From Anniella stebbinsi (taxonomy: Eukaryota > Chordata > Lepidosauria > Squamata > Anniellidae), in contig JARDYH010000002.1 of the NCBI GenBank assembly GCA_029215795.1, forward strand, positions 360,432,973 through 360,496,972: a DNA stretch of 64,000 bases. The letters run 5' to 3'. Of this stretch, positions 59,301 to 61,083 are shown one piece after another. Positions within the stretch are counted from its first letter, which is position 1. The number at the start of each line of letters is the position of its first letter. The notes below the pieces were generated by a model that was not told where the DNA came from, ran no database searches, and saw only the letters and a list, made by a program, of their open reading frames with translations. Made by a program: the position numbers and the translations under genes.

Positions 59301-61054
59301 AAAGACGGGGTGCTCCTGTTCCAACAAGACTAGAACAGGCCTTAGGATAGCCTCCTCAAGAGGGTGTCCCCGCCCAATATAAGAAGAGCATCCCACATTG
59401 CAAAGCAGGGGTGTTGACCCTATTTCATTTTGGAGAAGTTCCCCGGAGGGCACATTCCAAGGGTGGGTGGGGCAAAATACCCCAAACAACAAAGTATTTT
59501 AGCTTAAAACTCTTACTGCCAGTAACTAAGTCTTAAAAGAAGCATTTCAACATTTTAGCATGGGGGTGGAAACTGCACAAAAGCCAGGAAACCCACAAAG
59601 CATCCAGTGCTGAGGGGAAAGAGGGGTCAAGGTGAAGGGTTGACCTCCTGGGGACCTCAGGAGGGCCAGGTTTGGTTCTGCACTCCTACTGTAGAAGATG
59701 CTGGGAAGGGGCAACTTTTGAATCTATTCCCTTGATGCAGCAAGGAATCCTGGGTCACATGCTAATTCAGTGGTGCCCCTGAAGGGGCTTTCCCCATCTT
59801 GGTGCTCTCCAAATGTTCTGACTGGCACTAGGTTAGGGAAACACCTCACTTGGGTGAGGAACATCAGAAACTTGTTTTTAAAGGATATTGTAATTATAAC
59901 TTCTTTTTATGCTTTTTAATTTTGTATATCGGTGTTTTTAATGTTCAATGTTTTCAATTTTTCTAAACCGCCCAGAGAGCTTCGGCTATGGGGGCAGTAT
60001 ATAAATGGAATAAAATAAACAAATAAATAAATTATACTGAGTGAATGCTGGTCTGCCTAACTCAGTATGGTCTACACCAGGGGTAGGTAAACCTGGTGCC
60101 CTCCAGATGTTTGAGGCTACAACTCTCAATAGCCGCGCTGCCAGCATGGCCAGTAAGGCATTGACCTCCAGGTGTTTTGGACTTCACCAGGTTGCCTGTC
60201 CCATGTCTACATGGGAGTTTCAGGTGGGGGGGGGGCGGGCTTTCCCAACCTTACCTAGAGATGGACCTCTTCCCTCGCAGTCACCTGGCCCTGGCGGCTC
60301 ACCTCTCCCCAAGACCCAGAAACTGTGCAAGGAGGAGTGGGGGCAAATCCCCTTCCCCTGGAAGATTTAAGATTTAACCCCGGTGAGAATTTAGGAAGAG
60401 CCCCATTCAGTATCATCTCTGGGGAAGGGGGCCTGAAGGACCTTCTTCCCTGGGGAAGGGCCAGGGCCGGGATTCTCCTTCGCATTAGGGGAGGGGTGCT
60501 GGGGGGGGAGGGATACCCCGAGTACGGTGCTGGCTGGCCCTGGAAGGGCCTTTCCAGCTGGGAAGGGGGTTCAGGGCTCAACTGACCCCTGTTTGGGGGA
60601 AACAGACGGGGTGTCGCCCTTCTCCCCCGTCACCTGGGGGAAGGGGGAGGGAGGGCTGCTTCTCGGGGCTCCGGCTGGAGGCAGGCGAGCGACCCCCCTG
60701 GGGAGGCGCCTTGCACGAGAGGAGGAGAGGGAGGCAGGACTCGCGAAGGGGAAGGGGAAGGGGGGGGGGGGGGCAAGGAGGAAGGGGGTCCGGGTGTGGG
60801 GCGAGAGCGGCGCAAGGGGTGAGCCCACCGGTGGGGGGGTGGGGAGGTGGGAGGCATTCATTGTCCGCGCGCGCGGATTCTCCTCACCCGAAATCGTCGT
60901 CCATAGACTTGAAGTAGAACTTGTAGTTGGGCCGGTTGAGGAGGGCCTTGAAGTCGCCCAGCGTGACCCGCTCGGCCGGGATGGGCAGCTTCACCAGGTA
61001 CGGCGTCTCCTGGTCGTCGAGGTGGTAGATGATCTTGGTCTCCGCCGCCGCCAT
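2688..61054 (-). CDS. DVL3: DVL3, Dishevelled-3, Wnt signal transducer (14 coding exons, C-terminal exon missing)
   Basis: Dishevelled proteins are cytoplasmic scaffolds that link Frizzled receptors to Axin in canonical Wnt signalling and to planar polarity outputs. Coding exons, in transcript order, are 61054-60888, 27862-27793, 18356-18235, 16539-16433, 15429-15294, 12803-12710, 12465-12396, 10938-10799, 8699-8623, 7866-7799, 7060-6911, 5596-5465, 3463-3296 and 2900-2688. All junctions are AG/GT and all phases agree, giving 571 codons plus one base without a stop. DIX is about residues 1-83, the basic stretch 216-226, PDZ about 247-332, DEP about 420-500, then a proline-rich tail. Family knowledge: vertebrate DVL3 is slightly over 700 residues, so about 140 C-terminal residues are missing; they should lie left of base 1. 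The paralogue is chosen from family knowledge: the FFDSD..DSTSR linker, the SMDDDFG end of exon 1 and the GYSYGGGSA tail fit DVL3 better than DVL1 or DVL2. The frame is intact, so I see no sign of a pseudogene. Confidence 0.96.
3296..3463 (-). CDS. DVL3: DVL3 exon 13 (DEP core)
   Basis: A 168-nt exon encoding [20 protein letters not shown] and then [43 protein letters not shown] is the exposed DEP finger that contacts Frizzled in published structures. The acceptor is TCCTGGCAG. The donor A|GTATGG is the weakest in the gene by eye, but it is the only one that keeps the phase with exon 14 (GGC A|AC ATG). Confidence 0.96.
3583..3716. mobile_element. hAT-like MITE (GGGAGTTGTAGTCCA family)
   Basis: The core GGGAGTTGTAGTCCAGCAAC and the flanking CCTCTGGAGGAC and CCCCACCCCTGCA form a near-palindromic short element. 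The same arrangement occurs at 57505-57655 and 60076-60205. The CAGGGGTGGGGAA-type end suggests hAT. I could not confirm target-site duplications. Confidence 0.55.
4165..4400 (+). mobile_element. Degraded SINE-like repeat
   Basis: The layout is SINE-like: a short head, a CTCCATTTTAGACAAG block, an ACCACC microsatellite, then TAGACATAATATGGCCTACC and GAAGCCCTTTGAACACC. It ends in (CTA)n next to the L2 tail at 4436. Family not resolved. Confidence 0.35.
4436..4684 (-). mobile_element. L2-type LINE 3' end
   Basis: Reversed copy of the L2 3' end: an (AAT)n tail, then CCCGCCTCTCCTTTGGATCG-like text. Next comes the reverse of the [23 protein letters not shown] C-terminus, with CTCCTCCGGCAGGCCATTCC marking the LPEE block. 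Sense orientation relative to DVL3. Confidence 0.75.
5465..5596 (-). CDS. DVL3: DVL3 exon 12 (start of DEP domain)
   Basis: A 132-nt exon encoding [20 protein letters not shown] and then [23 protein letters not shown]. The DEP domain binds Frizzled and acidic lipids and is needed for membrane recruitment. [17 protein letters not shown] is diagnostic of Dishevelled. The acceptor is ACCCACAG and the donor G|GTAAGA. Confidence 0.96.
6911..7060 (-). CDS. DVL3: DVL3 exon 11 (PDZ-DEP linker)
   Basis: A 150-nt exon encoding [20 protein letters not shown] and then [29 protein letters not shown]. This Ser/Thr-rich linker lies between the PDZ and DEP domains. The acceptor is CCCTCTAG and the donor C|GTAAGT. 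The split Ser codon at the start and Arg codon at the end agree with exons 10 and 12. Confidence 0.96.
7799..7866 (-). CDS. DVL3: DVL3 exon 10 (end of PDZ)
   Basis: A 68-nt exon encoding [20 protein letters not shown] and then [14 protein letters not shown] is a strongly conserved Dishevelled block that closes the PDZ domain. The acceptor is TGCTGCAG and the donor A|GTAAGT. The apparent ORF across this exon is in the wrong frame; the correct frame follows from the split Gly codon of exon 9. Confidence 0.95.
8181..8365. repeat. 185-bp imperfect palindrome (foldback element, copy 1)
   Basis: The left arm starts TCTCAGGGTGCTGTAGAACA and the right arm ends TCTACAGCATCCTGAGA, its reverse complement with few changes. 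Pairing continues inward through the CTTCTTGG..TTTTTTAAGG block and the CAACCCCTTGAAGAAGGCC block. The same inner motif, GAAGAAGGCCTT, marks the 509-bp palindrome at 38074-38582. It lies in intron 9, about 260 bp from exon 9. Confidence 0.7.
8623..8699 (-). CDS. DVL3: DVL3 exon 9 (C-terminal PDZ)
   Basis: A 77-nt exon encoding [20 protein letters not shown] and then IVHKP, the second helix of the PDZ domain. It begins in phase 0 after exon 8, with acceptor CTTGCAG. It ends GG|GTAGGT, completing a Gly codon with exon 10. Human DVL3 as remembered has VNEINF here; the VNDINF reading is a conservative change. Confidence 0.96.
8740..8965 (-). mobile_element. Degraded tRNA-headed SINE
   Basis: Reversed and diverged copy of the SINE seen at 29277-29467: the GAAGCTGCCTGAGGC and CTGACCCACTGAGCCCAG blocks, then the TGGAGATGCCAGGGAATGAG head. 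Limits are by eye. Confidence 0.5.
9002..9940 (+). mobile_element. CR1-type (L3-like) LINE 3' end
   Basis: Plus-strand text includes GGGGAGACATGATAGAGGTA, an [18 protein letters not shown] block near 9600, then GATGGCTTTAAAAGGGGGTT and GGACCCTCGGTCTAGTCCAG. This is the order seen in amniote CR1/L3 C-terminal and 3' regions. An unexplained stretch at about 9240-9590 may be an insertion. Antisense to DVL3, in intron 8. Confidence 0.65.
10799..10938 (-). CDS. DVL3: DVL3 exon 8 (PDZ core)
   Basis: A 140-nt exon encoding [20 protein letters not shown] and then [33 protein letters not shown] is the carboxylate-binding loop region that in this family contacts the Frizzled KTxxxW peptide. [14 protein letters not shown] is the usual PDZ helix and turn. 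The acceptor is TTCTGCAG and the donor CAG|GTACCT, phase 0. Confidence 0.97.
11313..11735 (-). mobile_element. CR1-type LINE 3' end
   Basis: Reversed copy. The minus-strand frame reads [19 protein letters not shown], then [15 protein letters not shown] and [15 protein letters not shown], the C-terminus of CR1 ORF2. At the plus-strand left edge it ends with the reversed CR1 tail, CAGAATCATAGAATAGTAGA. Confidence 0.85.
12396..12465 (-). CDS. DVL3: DVL3 exon 7 (start of PDZ domain)
   Basis: A 70-nt exon encoding [20 protein letters not shown] and then LNM. The final ITVTLNM is the first strand of the PDZ domain. The acceptor is TGTTGTAG and the donor ATGG|GTAAGT. It is too short for a standard ORF search and was found by reading between exons 6 and 8. 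Confidence 0.95.
12710..12803 (-). CDS. DVL3: DVL3 exon 6 (basic stretch before PDZ)
   Basis: A 94-nt exon encoding [20 protein letters not shown] and then [11 protein letters not shown]. The polybasic run [11 protein letters not shown] (residues 216-226) is a hallmark of Dishevelled proteins. The acceptor is TTGTAG and the donor CGG|GTGAGA. Intron 6, to exon 7, is only 244 bp, the shortest in the gene. Confidence 0.95.
12939..13488. mobile_element. 550-bp inverted-repeat MITE (TTCAGACAACAC family)
   Basis: The terminal inverted repeats are perfect over 21 bp: left 12939-12959 begins GCTCAGTTCAGACAACACGT, and right 13468-13488 is its reverse complement. Internal AACTCCAC/GTGGAGTT motifs are also partly palindromic. 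There is no transposase frame. No matching 8-bp flanks were seen. It lies in intron 5. Confidence 0.8.
13510..13542. repeat. (CA)n microsatellite
   Basis: An uninterrupted CA dinucleotide run of about 16 units, a few bases beyond the inverted-repeat MITE. Confidence 0.95.
13543..15293. other. Intron 5 stretch without a recognised feature
   Basis: I see no exon, RNA gene or clear repeat family here. There is a purine-rich patch with GGTGAGG repeats near 14255-14310, and scattered LINE-like text near 14900 (GGGTTGGACTACACGACCTT) that resembles a CR1 tail. Confidence 0.5.
15294..15429 (-). CDS. DVL3: DVL3 exon 5 (Ser/Thr-rich linker)
   Basis: A 136-nt exon encoding [20 protein letters not shown], then [20 protein letters not shown] and DSTS. 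The Ser/Thr cluster followed by Asp is a likely casein-kinase target region in this family (inference). Three AG dinucleotides lie at the acceptor. Only the TATTCCAG site, with the exon starting at 15429, keeps the phase with exon 4 and the expected EHA reading. The donor is AG|GTACAG. Confidence 0.94.
15845..16100 (-). mobile_element. tRNA-derived SINE, Sauria-SINE-like, near complete
   Basis: Read on the minus strand: a tRNA-like head (GTGTAGTGGCTAGAGCATTG, then GGGTTCTAGTCCC as B box), the block CTCACTGGGTGACTTTGGGC, CCTACCTCACAGGG, then CCTTGGGTTCCTTGGAGG and a TATAAATGTAATAAATAAAT tail. This is the best preserved copy in the window. Confidence 0.8.
16433..16539 (-). CDS. DVL3: DVL3 exon 4 (linker, [13 protein letters not shown])
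   Basis: A 107-nt exon encoding [20 protein letters not shown] and then [15 protein letters not shown]. It lies in the conserved acidic and phospho-acceptor-rich linker between DIX and the basic region. The acceptor is TTGCAG and the donor G|GTGAGT. The split codons agree with exons 3 and 5. Confidence 0.95.
17276..17512 (-). mobile_element. tRNA-headed SINE, second family
   Basis: On the minus strand it begins with a CTCAGTTCAGTGGCAGAGCA-like head and a GCATGCAGAAAGTCCC block, and continues through GACCCTGGAGAATTGCTGCC to a GGTCTGATCTAGCATAAG end. Its order matches the copies at 29277 and 53655. This is a retroposon, not a working tRNA gene. Confidence 0.7.
17703..18115 (-). mobile_element. 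L2-type LINE 3' end, GAGAGCTTCGG subfamily
   Basis: Reversed copy: a TTTATTTATTTATT tail, ATACCGCCCAGTAGCCGAAG (the reversed GCCCAGAGAGCTTCGGCTAT-type end), then the reversed C-terminus. The minus frame reads [20 protein letters not shown] and [20 protein letters not shown]. Sense orientation relative to DVL3; it ends about 120 bp short of exon 3. Confidence 0.85.
18235..18356 (-). CDS. DVL3: DVL3 exon 3 (end of DIX and following linker)
   Basis: A 122-nt exon of 40 codons plus two bases. It starts [10 protein letters not shown], continues through [10 protein letters not shown] and ends with [12 protein letters not shown]. The acceptor is CTTCCAG and the donor CA|GTAAGT, whose last two bases complete a His codon with exon 4. 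The linker part ([17 protein letters not shown]) looks more diverged from human DVL3, as remembered, than the flanking domains; that fits a disordered segment. Confidence 0.94.
18665..20105 (+). mobile_element. Old, broken L2-type LINE with reverse-transcriptase remnants
   Basis: The reading frame is broken many times, but the block order is clear. The RT motif text CTCTCAGTGGCTTTTGATAC lies near 18855, and a degraded active-site block with TGATGACACGG near 19095. The C-terminal text TCACTGGCTCCGTGTGCGTT is near 19620, and the 3' end with TTTATTTATTTT is near 20075. More diverged than the other L2 copies. Confidence 0.7.
20382..20404. repeat. (GT)n microsatellite
   Basis: A GT run of about 11 units. 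Confidence 0.9.
21173..21204. repeat. (GT)n microsatellite
   Basis: An uninterrupted GT run of 16 units in intron 2. Confidence 0.95.
21790..22210 (+). mobile_element. CR1-type LINE 3' end
   Basis: The plus frame reads [20 protein letters not shown], then [20 protein letters not shown] and, after a stop, [15 protein letters not shown]. It ends with GGGGTTGGACTCGATGGCCT and the double tail TTCTATGATTCTATGG. Antisense to DVL3, in intron 2. Confidence 0.88.
22486..22514. repeat. (CAGA)n microsatellite
   Basis: About six CAGA units followed by GAGACAGAGA. Confidence 0.85.
23215..23718 (+). mobile_element. L2-type LINE 3' end interrupted by a MITE
   Basis: Plus-strand C-terminal text ([18 protein letters not shown] in frame) leads into an AT-rich 3' end with AAGCCGCCTTGGGTCCCAAT and an (ATA/AAT)n tail. 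The unit is cut at 23370-23549 by a short TA-flanked element and resumes after it. Confidence 0.7.
23370..23549. mobile_element. 180-bp mariner/Tc1-like MITE inside the L2 3' end
   Basis: The ends are CCCTATTTCTTCGATTCTAA and the reverse complement of CTTAGAATCGAAGTAATACAG, about 10 of 13 matched at the tips and better inward. It is flanked by TA on both sides (23368-23369 and 23550-23551), as expected for Tc1/mariner target duplication. TCTTAGAATCGATGG recurs inside. Confidence 0.75.
24843..25442 (+). mobile_element. 5'-truncated L1 LINE with target-site duplication
   Basis: The frame starting at 24848 ([20 protein letters not shown], then [11 protein letters not shown]) is the C-terminal Cys-rich end of L1 ORF2. 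It is followed by a short 3' end and an A-rich tail. The insertion is bounded by a perfect 16-bp duplication, TAATCGAACAGGCAGC, at 24827-24842 and 25443-25458. Antisense to DVL3, in intron 2. Confidence 0.9.
25806..25993. mobile_element. Short inverted-repeat MITE
   Basis: Ends: CCTGTTCAGACGACACGCT on the left and AGCATGTTGTCTGAACAGG on the right, reverse complements with about two mismatches. The interior is rich in AACCATGG palindromes. End sequence related to the TTCAGACAACAC family. Confidence 0.75.
26240..26340. mobile_element. 100-bp palindromic MITE
   Basis: The left half, AGTGCAGTCTTACGCACACT, pairs loosely with the right half, TACTATGCAATC. The centre is CACTGAACACAGTGGGGCTT, with mirrored TTACCTGGAAG and CTTCTGAGTAG blocks. 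A palindrome of this form is common in squamate DNA (family knowledge). Confidence 0.55.
27146..27735 (+). mobile_element. L2-type LINE 3' end next to exon 2
   Basis: The plus frame reads [40 protein letters not shown], then [20 protein letters not shown]. It is followed by the CCCCGCCTCGATCC end and an (ATT)n tail. The tail ends about 58 bp from the exon 2 donor. Very similar to the copies at 1007, 32338 and 37570. Antisense to DVL3. Confidence 0.88.
27793..27862 (-). CDS. DVL3: DVL3 exon 2 (central DIX domain)
   Basis: A 70-nt exon encoding [20 protein letters not shown] and then VSW, a near-invariant Dishevelled block in the DIX domain. The acceptor is TTTTCCAG with a CT-rich tract just upstream; the donor is TGG|GTAAGC. 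It begins at codon position 3 and ends in phase 0, matching exons 1 and 3. It is isolated between the 33-kb intron 1 and the 9.4-kb intron 2. An L2 tail ends about 60 bases past its donor. Confidence 0.96.
28189..28976. mobile_element. hAT-like MITE, CAGGGTGGAT ends
   Basis: The left end is CAGGGTGGATAAAAATCAAT and the right end TTTAAATCAAATCCTCCCTG, an inverted pair. Flanks are CCCACAGG (28181-28188) and CCTACAGG (28977-28984), 7 of 8 bases alike, which fits an 8-bp hAT duplication. A second internal end, AATCCACCCTGG, lies at about 28910-28921, so there may be two overlapping copies. The core is AT-rich with ATTTAAAT repeats and includes a 17-base G run. Confidence 0.72.
29277..29468 (+). 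mobile_element. tRNA-headed SINE with CR1-like tail, near complete
   Basis: The head GCTCAGTATGATGGAGCACA has an A-box-like run, and GGTTCGATCCCC is a textbook B box. The body includes CTGCTGCCAGTCAGTGT and GCTAGATGGACCAATG. The end TTCCTAGGTTCCTATGATTG resembles the doubled CR1 tail. There is no acceptor-stem closure, so it is not a tRNA gene. Confidence 0.78.
29479..30016. mobile_element. 538-bp inverted-repeat MITE (TTCGGACAACAC family)
   Basis: Left repeat 29479-29501 begins GGCTGCATTCGGACAACACA. Right repeat 29994-30016 is its reverse complement with one mismatch in 23. The interior carries CCACACAACACAATAAGCAA and similar mirrored blocks, and no transposase frame. It starts about 10 bp after the SINE at 29277. 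Confidence 0.8.
30427..30453. repeat. C run and (CA)n microsatellite
   Basis: Eight C followed by about nine CA units. Confidence 0.85.
30694..30714 (+). repeat. 21-base G homopolymer
   Basis: The longest of 13 G runs of at least 12 bases inside DVL3. The others are at 5192-5204, 11771-11785, 20621-20632, 22295-22308, 27043-27058, 28838-28854, 34251-34264, 34640-34652, 36036-36047, 40390-40408, 51397-51410 and 60760-60773. All put G on the plus strand, so the DVL3 transcript carries C. Confidence 0.95.
31545..31945 (+). mobile_element. CR1-type (L3-like) LINE fragments
   Basis: The text GGTGCCATCAGCAAACTTGG and CATTTATGAACAAGTTAAAA is widespread in amniote CR1/L3 elements. A second fragment, GTTGGCCACTGTGTGAACAG to ATGTTCTTATG, is the 3' end. 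Some sequence between them is missing. Confidence 0.6.
32717..33045 (-). mobile_element. CR1-type LINE 3' end nested in L2
   Basis: Reversed CR1: the tail ATCATAGAATAGTAGAGTTG sits at the left, and the minus frame reads [20 protein letters not shown] and [20 protein letters not shown]. The stretch coding the EAFKRQLDN block is partly deleted. Similar TTTTAATAATGTA and TTTTAATAATATA flank it, a possible but imperfect target duplication. Confidence 0.8.
33053..33080. repeat. (TA)n microsatellite
   Basis: About 14 TA units at the point where the L2 3' end resumes. Confidence 0.9.
33976..34008. repeat. (TA)n(CA)n microsatellite
   Basis: A TA run followed by three to four AC units. Confidence 0.88.
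34195..34597 (+). mobile_element. CR1-type LINE 3' end, diverged subfamily
   Basis: The plus frame at 34356 reads [20 protein letters not shown] and [20 protein letters not shown]. It ends with GGGTTGGACTAGATGATCCT and TTCTATGATTCTATGA. A 14-base G run replaces the GGGGAGACATG site of other CR1 copies. Confidence 0.82.
35605..35800 (-). mobile_element. CR1-type (L3-like) 3' fragment
   Basis: Reversed text: GAACATAAAAAGAGCC, GGATCAGGCCAAAGGTCCAT, CAGTGGCCAACCAGTTG, then ACCCATGTTCCCCAGCAACT. Same family as 9002-9940 and 61985-62310. Confidence 0.68.
36225..36500 (-). mobile_element. Unclassified LINE-like 3' fragment
   Basis: A TATTTATTTTAGAACATTTA tail is followed by an A-rich stretch, then GGAGTTCCAGAGTCTCGACA in the position where L2 copies have their reversed LWN-LP block. 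Family uncertain. Confidence 0.4.
37575..38073 (+). mobile_element. L2-type LINE 3' end with small internal duplications
   Basis: The plus frame at 37712 reads [20 protein letters not shown] and [20 protein letters not shown]. It ends CCCCGCCTCGATCCGTTGGG and (ATT)n. GTGTTGGTTATTACC occurs twice near 37580-37625, and GGGTCCAGGTTACCTAC is duplicated in tandem near 37650-37680. The tail abuts the 509-bp palindrome. Confidence 0.85.
38074..38582. repeat. 509-bp imperfect palindrome (foldback element, copy 2)
   Basis: Two arms of roughly 230-250 bp are inverted copies. The left begins AAAAGGAGACAGAAGCGGTT and the right ends AACCGCTTCTCTCTCCTTTT. Matched inner blocks include CCCAATGCGTTTCGGCC, AAGGCCTTCTTCAGGGG, ATCAAAAATACATTACAT and GGTTAATTGGGAATATTG. 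The centre is near 38330. It starts directly at the (ATT)n tail of the L2 copy. No coding capacity. Confidence 0.88.
38583..39739. other. Intron 1 stretch without a recognised feature
   Basis: No exon or named repeat seen. Composition is ordinary for the intron. The short open frames here have no recognisable motifs. Confidence 0.5.
39740..39885 (+). mobile_element. Partial tRNA-headed SINE
   Basis: Contains AGGTTCAATCCCTGGCATCT (B box), GGTGGAGAGCCATTCTAGTC and GACTGAGTATAAGGCAGTG, in the order of the copy at 29277. The head before the B box is degraded. Confidence 0.6.
40497..40728 (-). mobile_element. tRNA-derived SINE, Sauria-SINE-like
   Basis: Reversed copy: TTTATTTATTACATTTACAT tail, CAAGGAACCCAAAGCGGCTT, GTAAGGTAGGTTAGGCTGAG, then the reversed B box AGAACCCTGATCTCCC and the head CTAACCATTACACCA. 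Confidence 0.75.
41878..42586 (+). mobile_element. 5'-truncated L1 LINE with 15-bp target-site duplication
   Basis: The frame at 41877-42368 encodes an L1 ORF2 C-terminus with the Cys/His motif [18 protein letters not shown], then FILIDDQ-like and [16 protein letters not shown] blocks. A 3' end and AAAATAAAAATTTTAAACC tail follow. Perfect 15-bp flanks GCAAGGGGCTTCAAT lie at 41863-41877 and 42587-42601. The frame is open to its stop, suggesting a fairly recent insertion. Antisense to DVL3. Confidence 0.92.
42602..44269. other. Intron 1 stretch without a recognised feature
   Basis: Only a short (CCA)n patch at about 43450-43465 stands out. No splice-consistent coding block was seen. Confidence 0.5.
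44271..44322. repeat. (CA)n(GA)n compound microsatellite
   Basis: About ten CA units run into about sixteen GA units. Confidence 0.93.
44870..45403. mobile_element. Inverted-repeat MITE (TTCAGACAACAC family), decayed right end
   Basis: The left end is GGGTTCAGACAACACGATAA. The right end TATCATGTTGCCCAAATGCAGCC pairs with it imperfectly. The interior repeats AACCAACGGTTGGTTA-type palindromes many times. It resembles the copies at 29479 and 49734. Confidence 0.65.
45404..46741. other. Intron 1 stretch, mostly unassigned
   Basis: A (GCT)n run lies at about 46151-46168. AACCATAATT/AATTATGGTTTGG blocks at 46380-46540 are mirrored and may be a decayed MITE. No gene seen. Confidence 0.45.
46743..46927. 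repeat. 185-bp inverted-repeat element
   Basis: GAATATTCAAGCCATGG (46743-46759) pairs with CCATGACTTGAATATTC (46911-46927), 16 of 17 bases. Inside, GGTTGTGCAAGAGTTAAACA pairs with TGTTTAACCCTTGCACAACC. Probably another short non-autonomous DNA transposon. Confidence 0.7.
46928..49429. other. Intron 1 stretch without a recognised feature
   Basis: No exon or named repeat. A fragment CACTGAAGAAGGCTTTTTAA at about 47538 resembles the inner motif of the foldback elements at 8181 and 38074. Confidence 0.45.
49734..50649. mobile_element. Composite inverted-repeat MITE (TTCGGACAACAC family)
   Basis: Outer ends are GGCTGAATTCGGACAACACA on the left and GTGTCATCCGAATTCAGCC on the right. A further left-type end, GCATTCGGACAACACGATAG, sits inside at about 50570. 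Either two copies are joined or one copy was rearranged. The element is split by the hAT-like insertion at 49802-50481. Confidence 0.68.
49802..50481. mobile_element. GC-rich hAT-like element with internal hairpins
   Basis: Ends CAGTGATGGCAAACC and the reverse complement of GGTTGCCCATCACTG are an inverted pair. Perfect 8-bp flanks ATCTAGGG lie at 49794-49801 and 50482-50489, the hAT signature. The centre is extremely GC-rich and holds two nested inverted repeats. One has GAGGAGCCCGGGAAGC arms around 49934 and 50001. The other has GAAGAGGCGGGAGAGGGCCG arms around a CCGGAAGTGACG loop near 50090. No transposase frame was found. Confidence 0.85.
51105..51775 (+). mobile_element. CR1-type LINE 3' region with internal duplication
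   Basis: Plus-strand text runs from [20 protein letters not shown] and [16 protein letters not shown] through the C-terminal block to GGGTTGGACTCGATGGCCTT and TTCTATGATTCTATGA. A 14-base G run lies at 51397. A 27-bp unit (AAGTGCAGGACACGGAATAA...) is repeated in tandem at 51487-51540. The longest CR1 copy in the window. Confidence 0.85.
52570..53212 (+). mobile_element. L2-type LINE 3' end, GAGAGCTTCGG subfamily
   Basis: The plus frame reads [40 protein letters not shown] and [20 protein letters not shown]; a stop then breaks the VAP-LWN block. The 3' end is GCCCAGAGAGCTTCGGCTAT and AATAAATAAATAAAT. The open frame continues upstream to 52072, but that part has no LINE match I can see. Confidence 0.85.
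53655..53840 (+). mobile_element. tRNA-headed SINE
   Basis: GCTCAGTGGTAGAGCACATG is a clear A-box head and GTTCAATCCTCACC a B box. CTGTCAGTCAGCATCAACAA and GCTAGATGGAGCAATAG follow. An AT-rich stretch at 53860-54045 ending in AAATTAAATAAA may be a separate LINE tail. Confidence 0.75.
54046..54989. other. Intron 1 stretch without a recognised feature
   Basis: AT-rich, with T and A runs at about 54100, 54255 and 54605. No coding block or named repeat. Confidence 0.5.
54990..55125 (-). mobile_element. Partial Sauria-SINE-like element
   Basis: TGATTTGTATTCCACCCTTC, CCAATGAGCTCAGGTCAGGG, a CACAACAA block and ATAGGCTGGGAGTGGGCTTG follow the order of the reversed SINE copies, much diverged. Confidence 0.45.
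55441..56427. other. Intron 1 stretch without a recognised feature
   Basis: Nothing recognised. The block just left of it (55205-55440) has AATAACCCACGGTGGCTTAT and mirrored CCATGATAAGC text suggesting a decayed MITE. Confidence 0.4.
56428..56757. mobile_element. 330-bp inverted-repeat MITE
   Basis: Left end GACCCAGTTTGCATGATC and right end GACGTGCAAACCAGGTC are reverse complements with a few mismatches. The interior has AACCATGGTT-like palindromes near both ends. No coding capacity. Confidence 0.65.
57320..57485 (-). mobile_element. Partial Sauria-SINE-like element
   Basis: TTGTATTCCACCATTCTTCC, TCATTTTATCCTCACAACAA and AAAGTAGCTTGGACTGAGA follow the reversed SINE order. The tRNA-like head is degraded (GTGTGAACCCTAGTCTCC). 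Confidence 0.55.
57505..57655. mobile_element. hAT-like MITE (CCCACCAGCCCCAG family)
   Basis: CTCTCCAGATCTTTTGGACT and TCCAAAACATCTGGACGGCA are inverted copies around ATTCCCACCAGCCCCAGTCA. Related to the copies at 3583 and 60076. Confidence 0.62.
57656..59869. other. Intron 1 stretch without a recognised feature
   Basis: No exon or named repeat, apart from a short MITE-like scrap at about 59795-59850 (TGGTGCTCTCCAAATGTTCT). Confidence 0.45.
59870..60033 (+). mobile_element. L2-type LINE extreme 3' end
   Basis: TTTTTAATTTTGTATATCGG, then CCGCCCAGAGAGCTTCGGCT and a TAAACAAATAAATAAAT tail. Only the 3' untranslated end is left. Confidence 0.75.
60076..60205. mobile_element. hAT-like MITE near the CpG island
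   Basis: Left end CAGGGGTAGGTAAACCTGGT with GCCCTCCAGATGTTTG, and right TTTTGGACTTCACCAGGTTG, form an inverted pair. GTCTACAC before the left end and GTCTACAT after the right are near-identical, but the exact right end is uncertain. Confidence 0.6.
60888..61054 (-). CDS. DVL3: DVL3 coding exon 1 (start codon, first part of DIX domain)
   Basis: The exon encodes residues 1-55 plus two bases. The start reads [15 protein letters not shown], followed by the typical ETPYLVKLP and FKSMDDDFG blocks of a DIX domain, the head-to-tail polymerising module that binds Axin. The ATG at 61054-61052 lies in a strong GCCATGG context, and no earlier in-frame ATG fits. The donor is GG|GTGAGG at 60887. The exon is very GC-rich, unlike the introns, and lies in a CpG island. 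The MAAAE start is longer than the MGE start I know from human DVL3; the GCG codons continue a GGC tract in the 5' leader. The transcription start cannot be placed by eye. Confidence 0.95.
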
Positions 61055-61083
61055 GGCCGCCGCCGCCGCCGCCGCCGCCGCGC
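61055..61083 (-). repeat. (GGC)n tract in DVL3 5' leader touching the start codon
   Basis: About eight to nine GCC units on the plus strand read as GGC repeats in the DVL3 leader and run into GCC-ATG-GCG-GCG-GCG. The repeat therefore spans the start codon and encodes the three Ala residues at positions 2-4. Confidence 0.8.
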
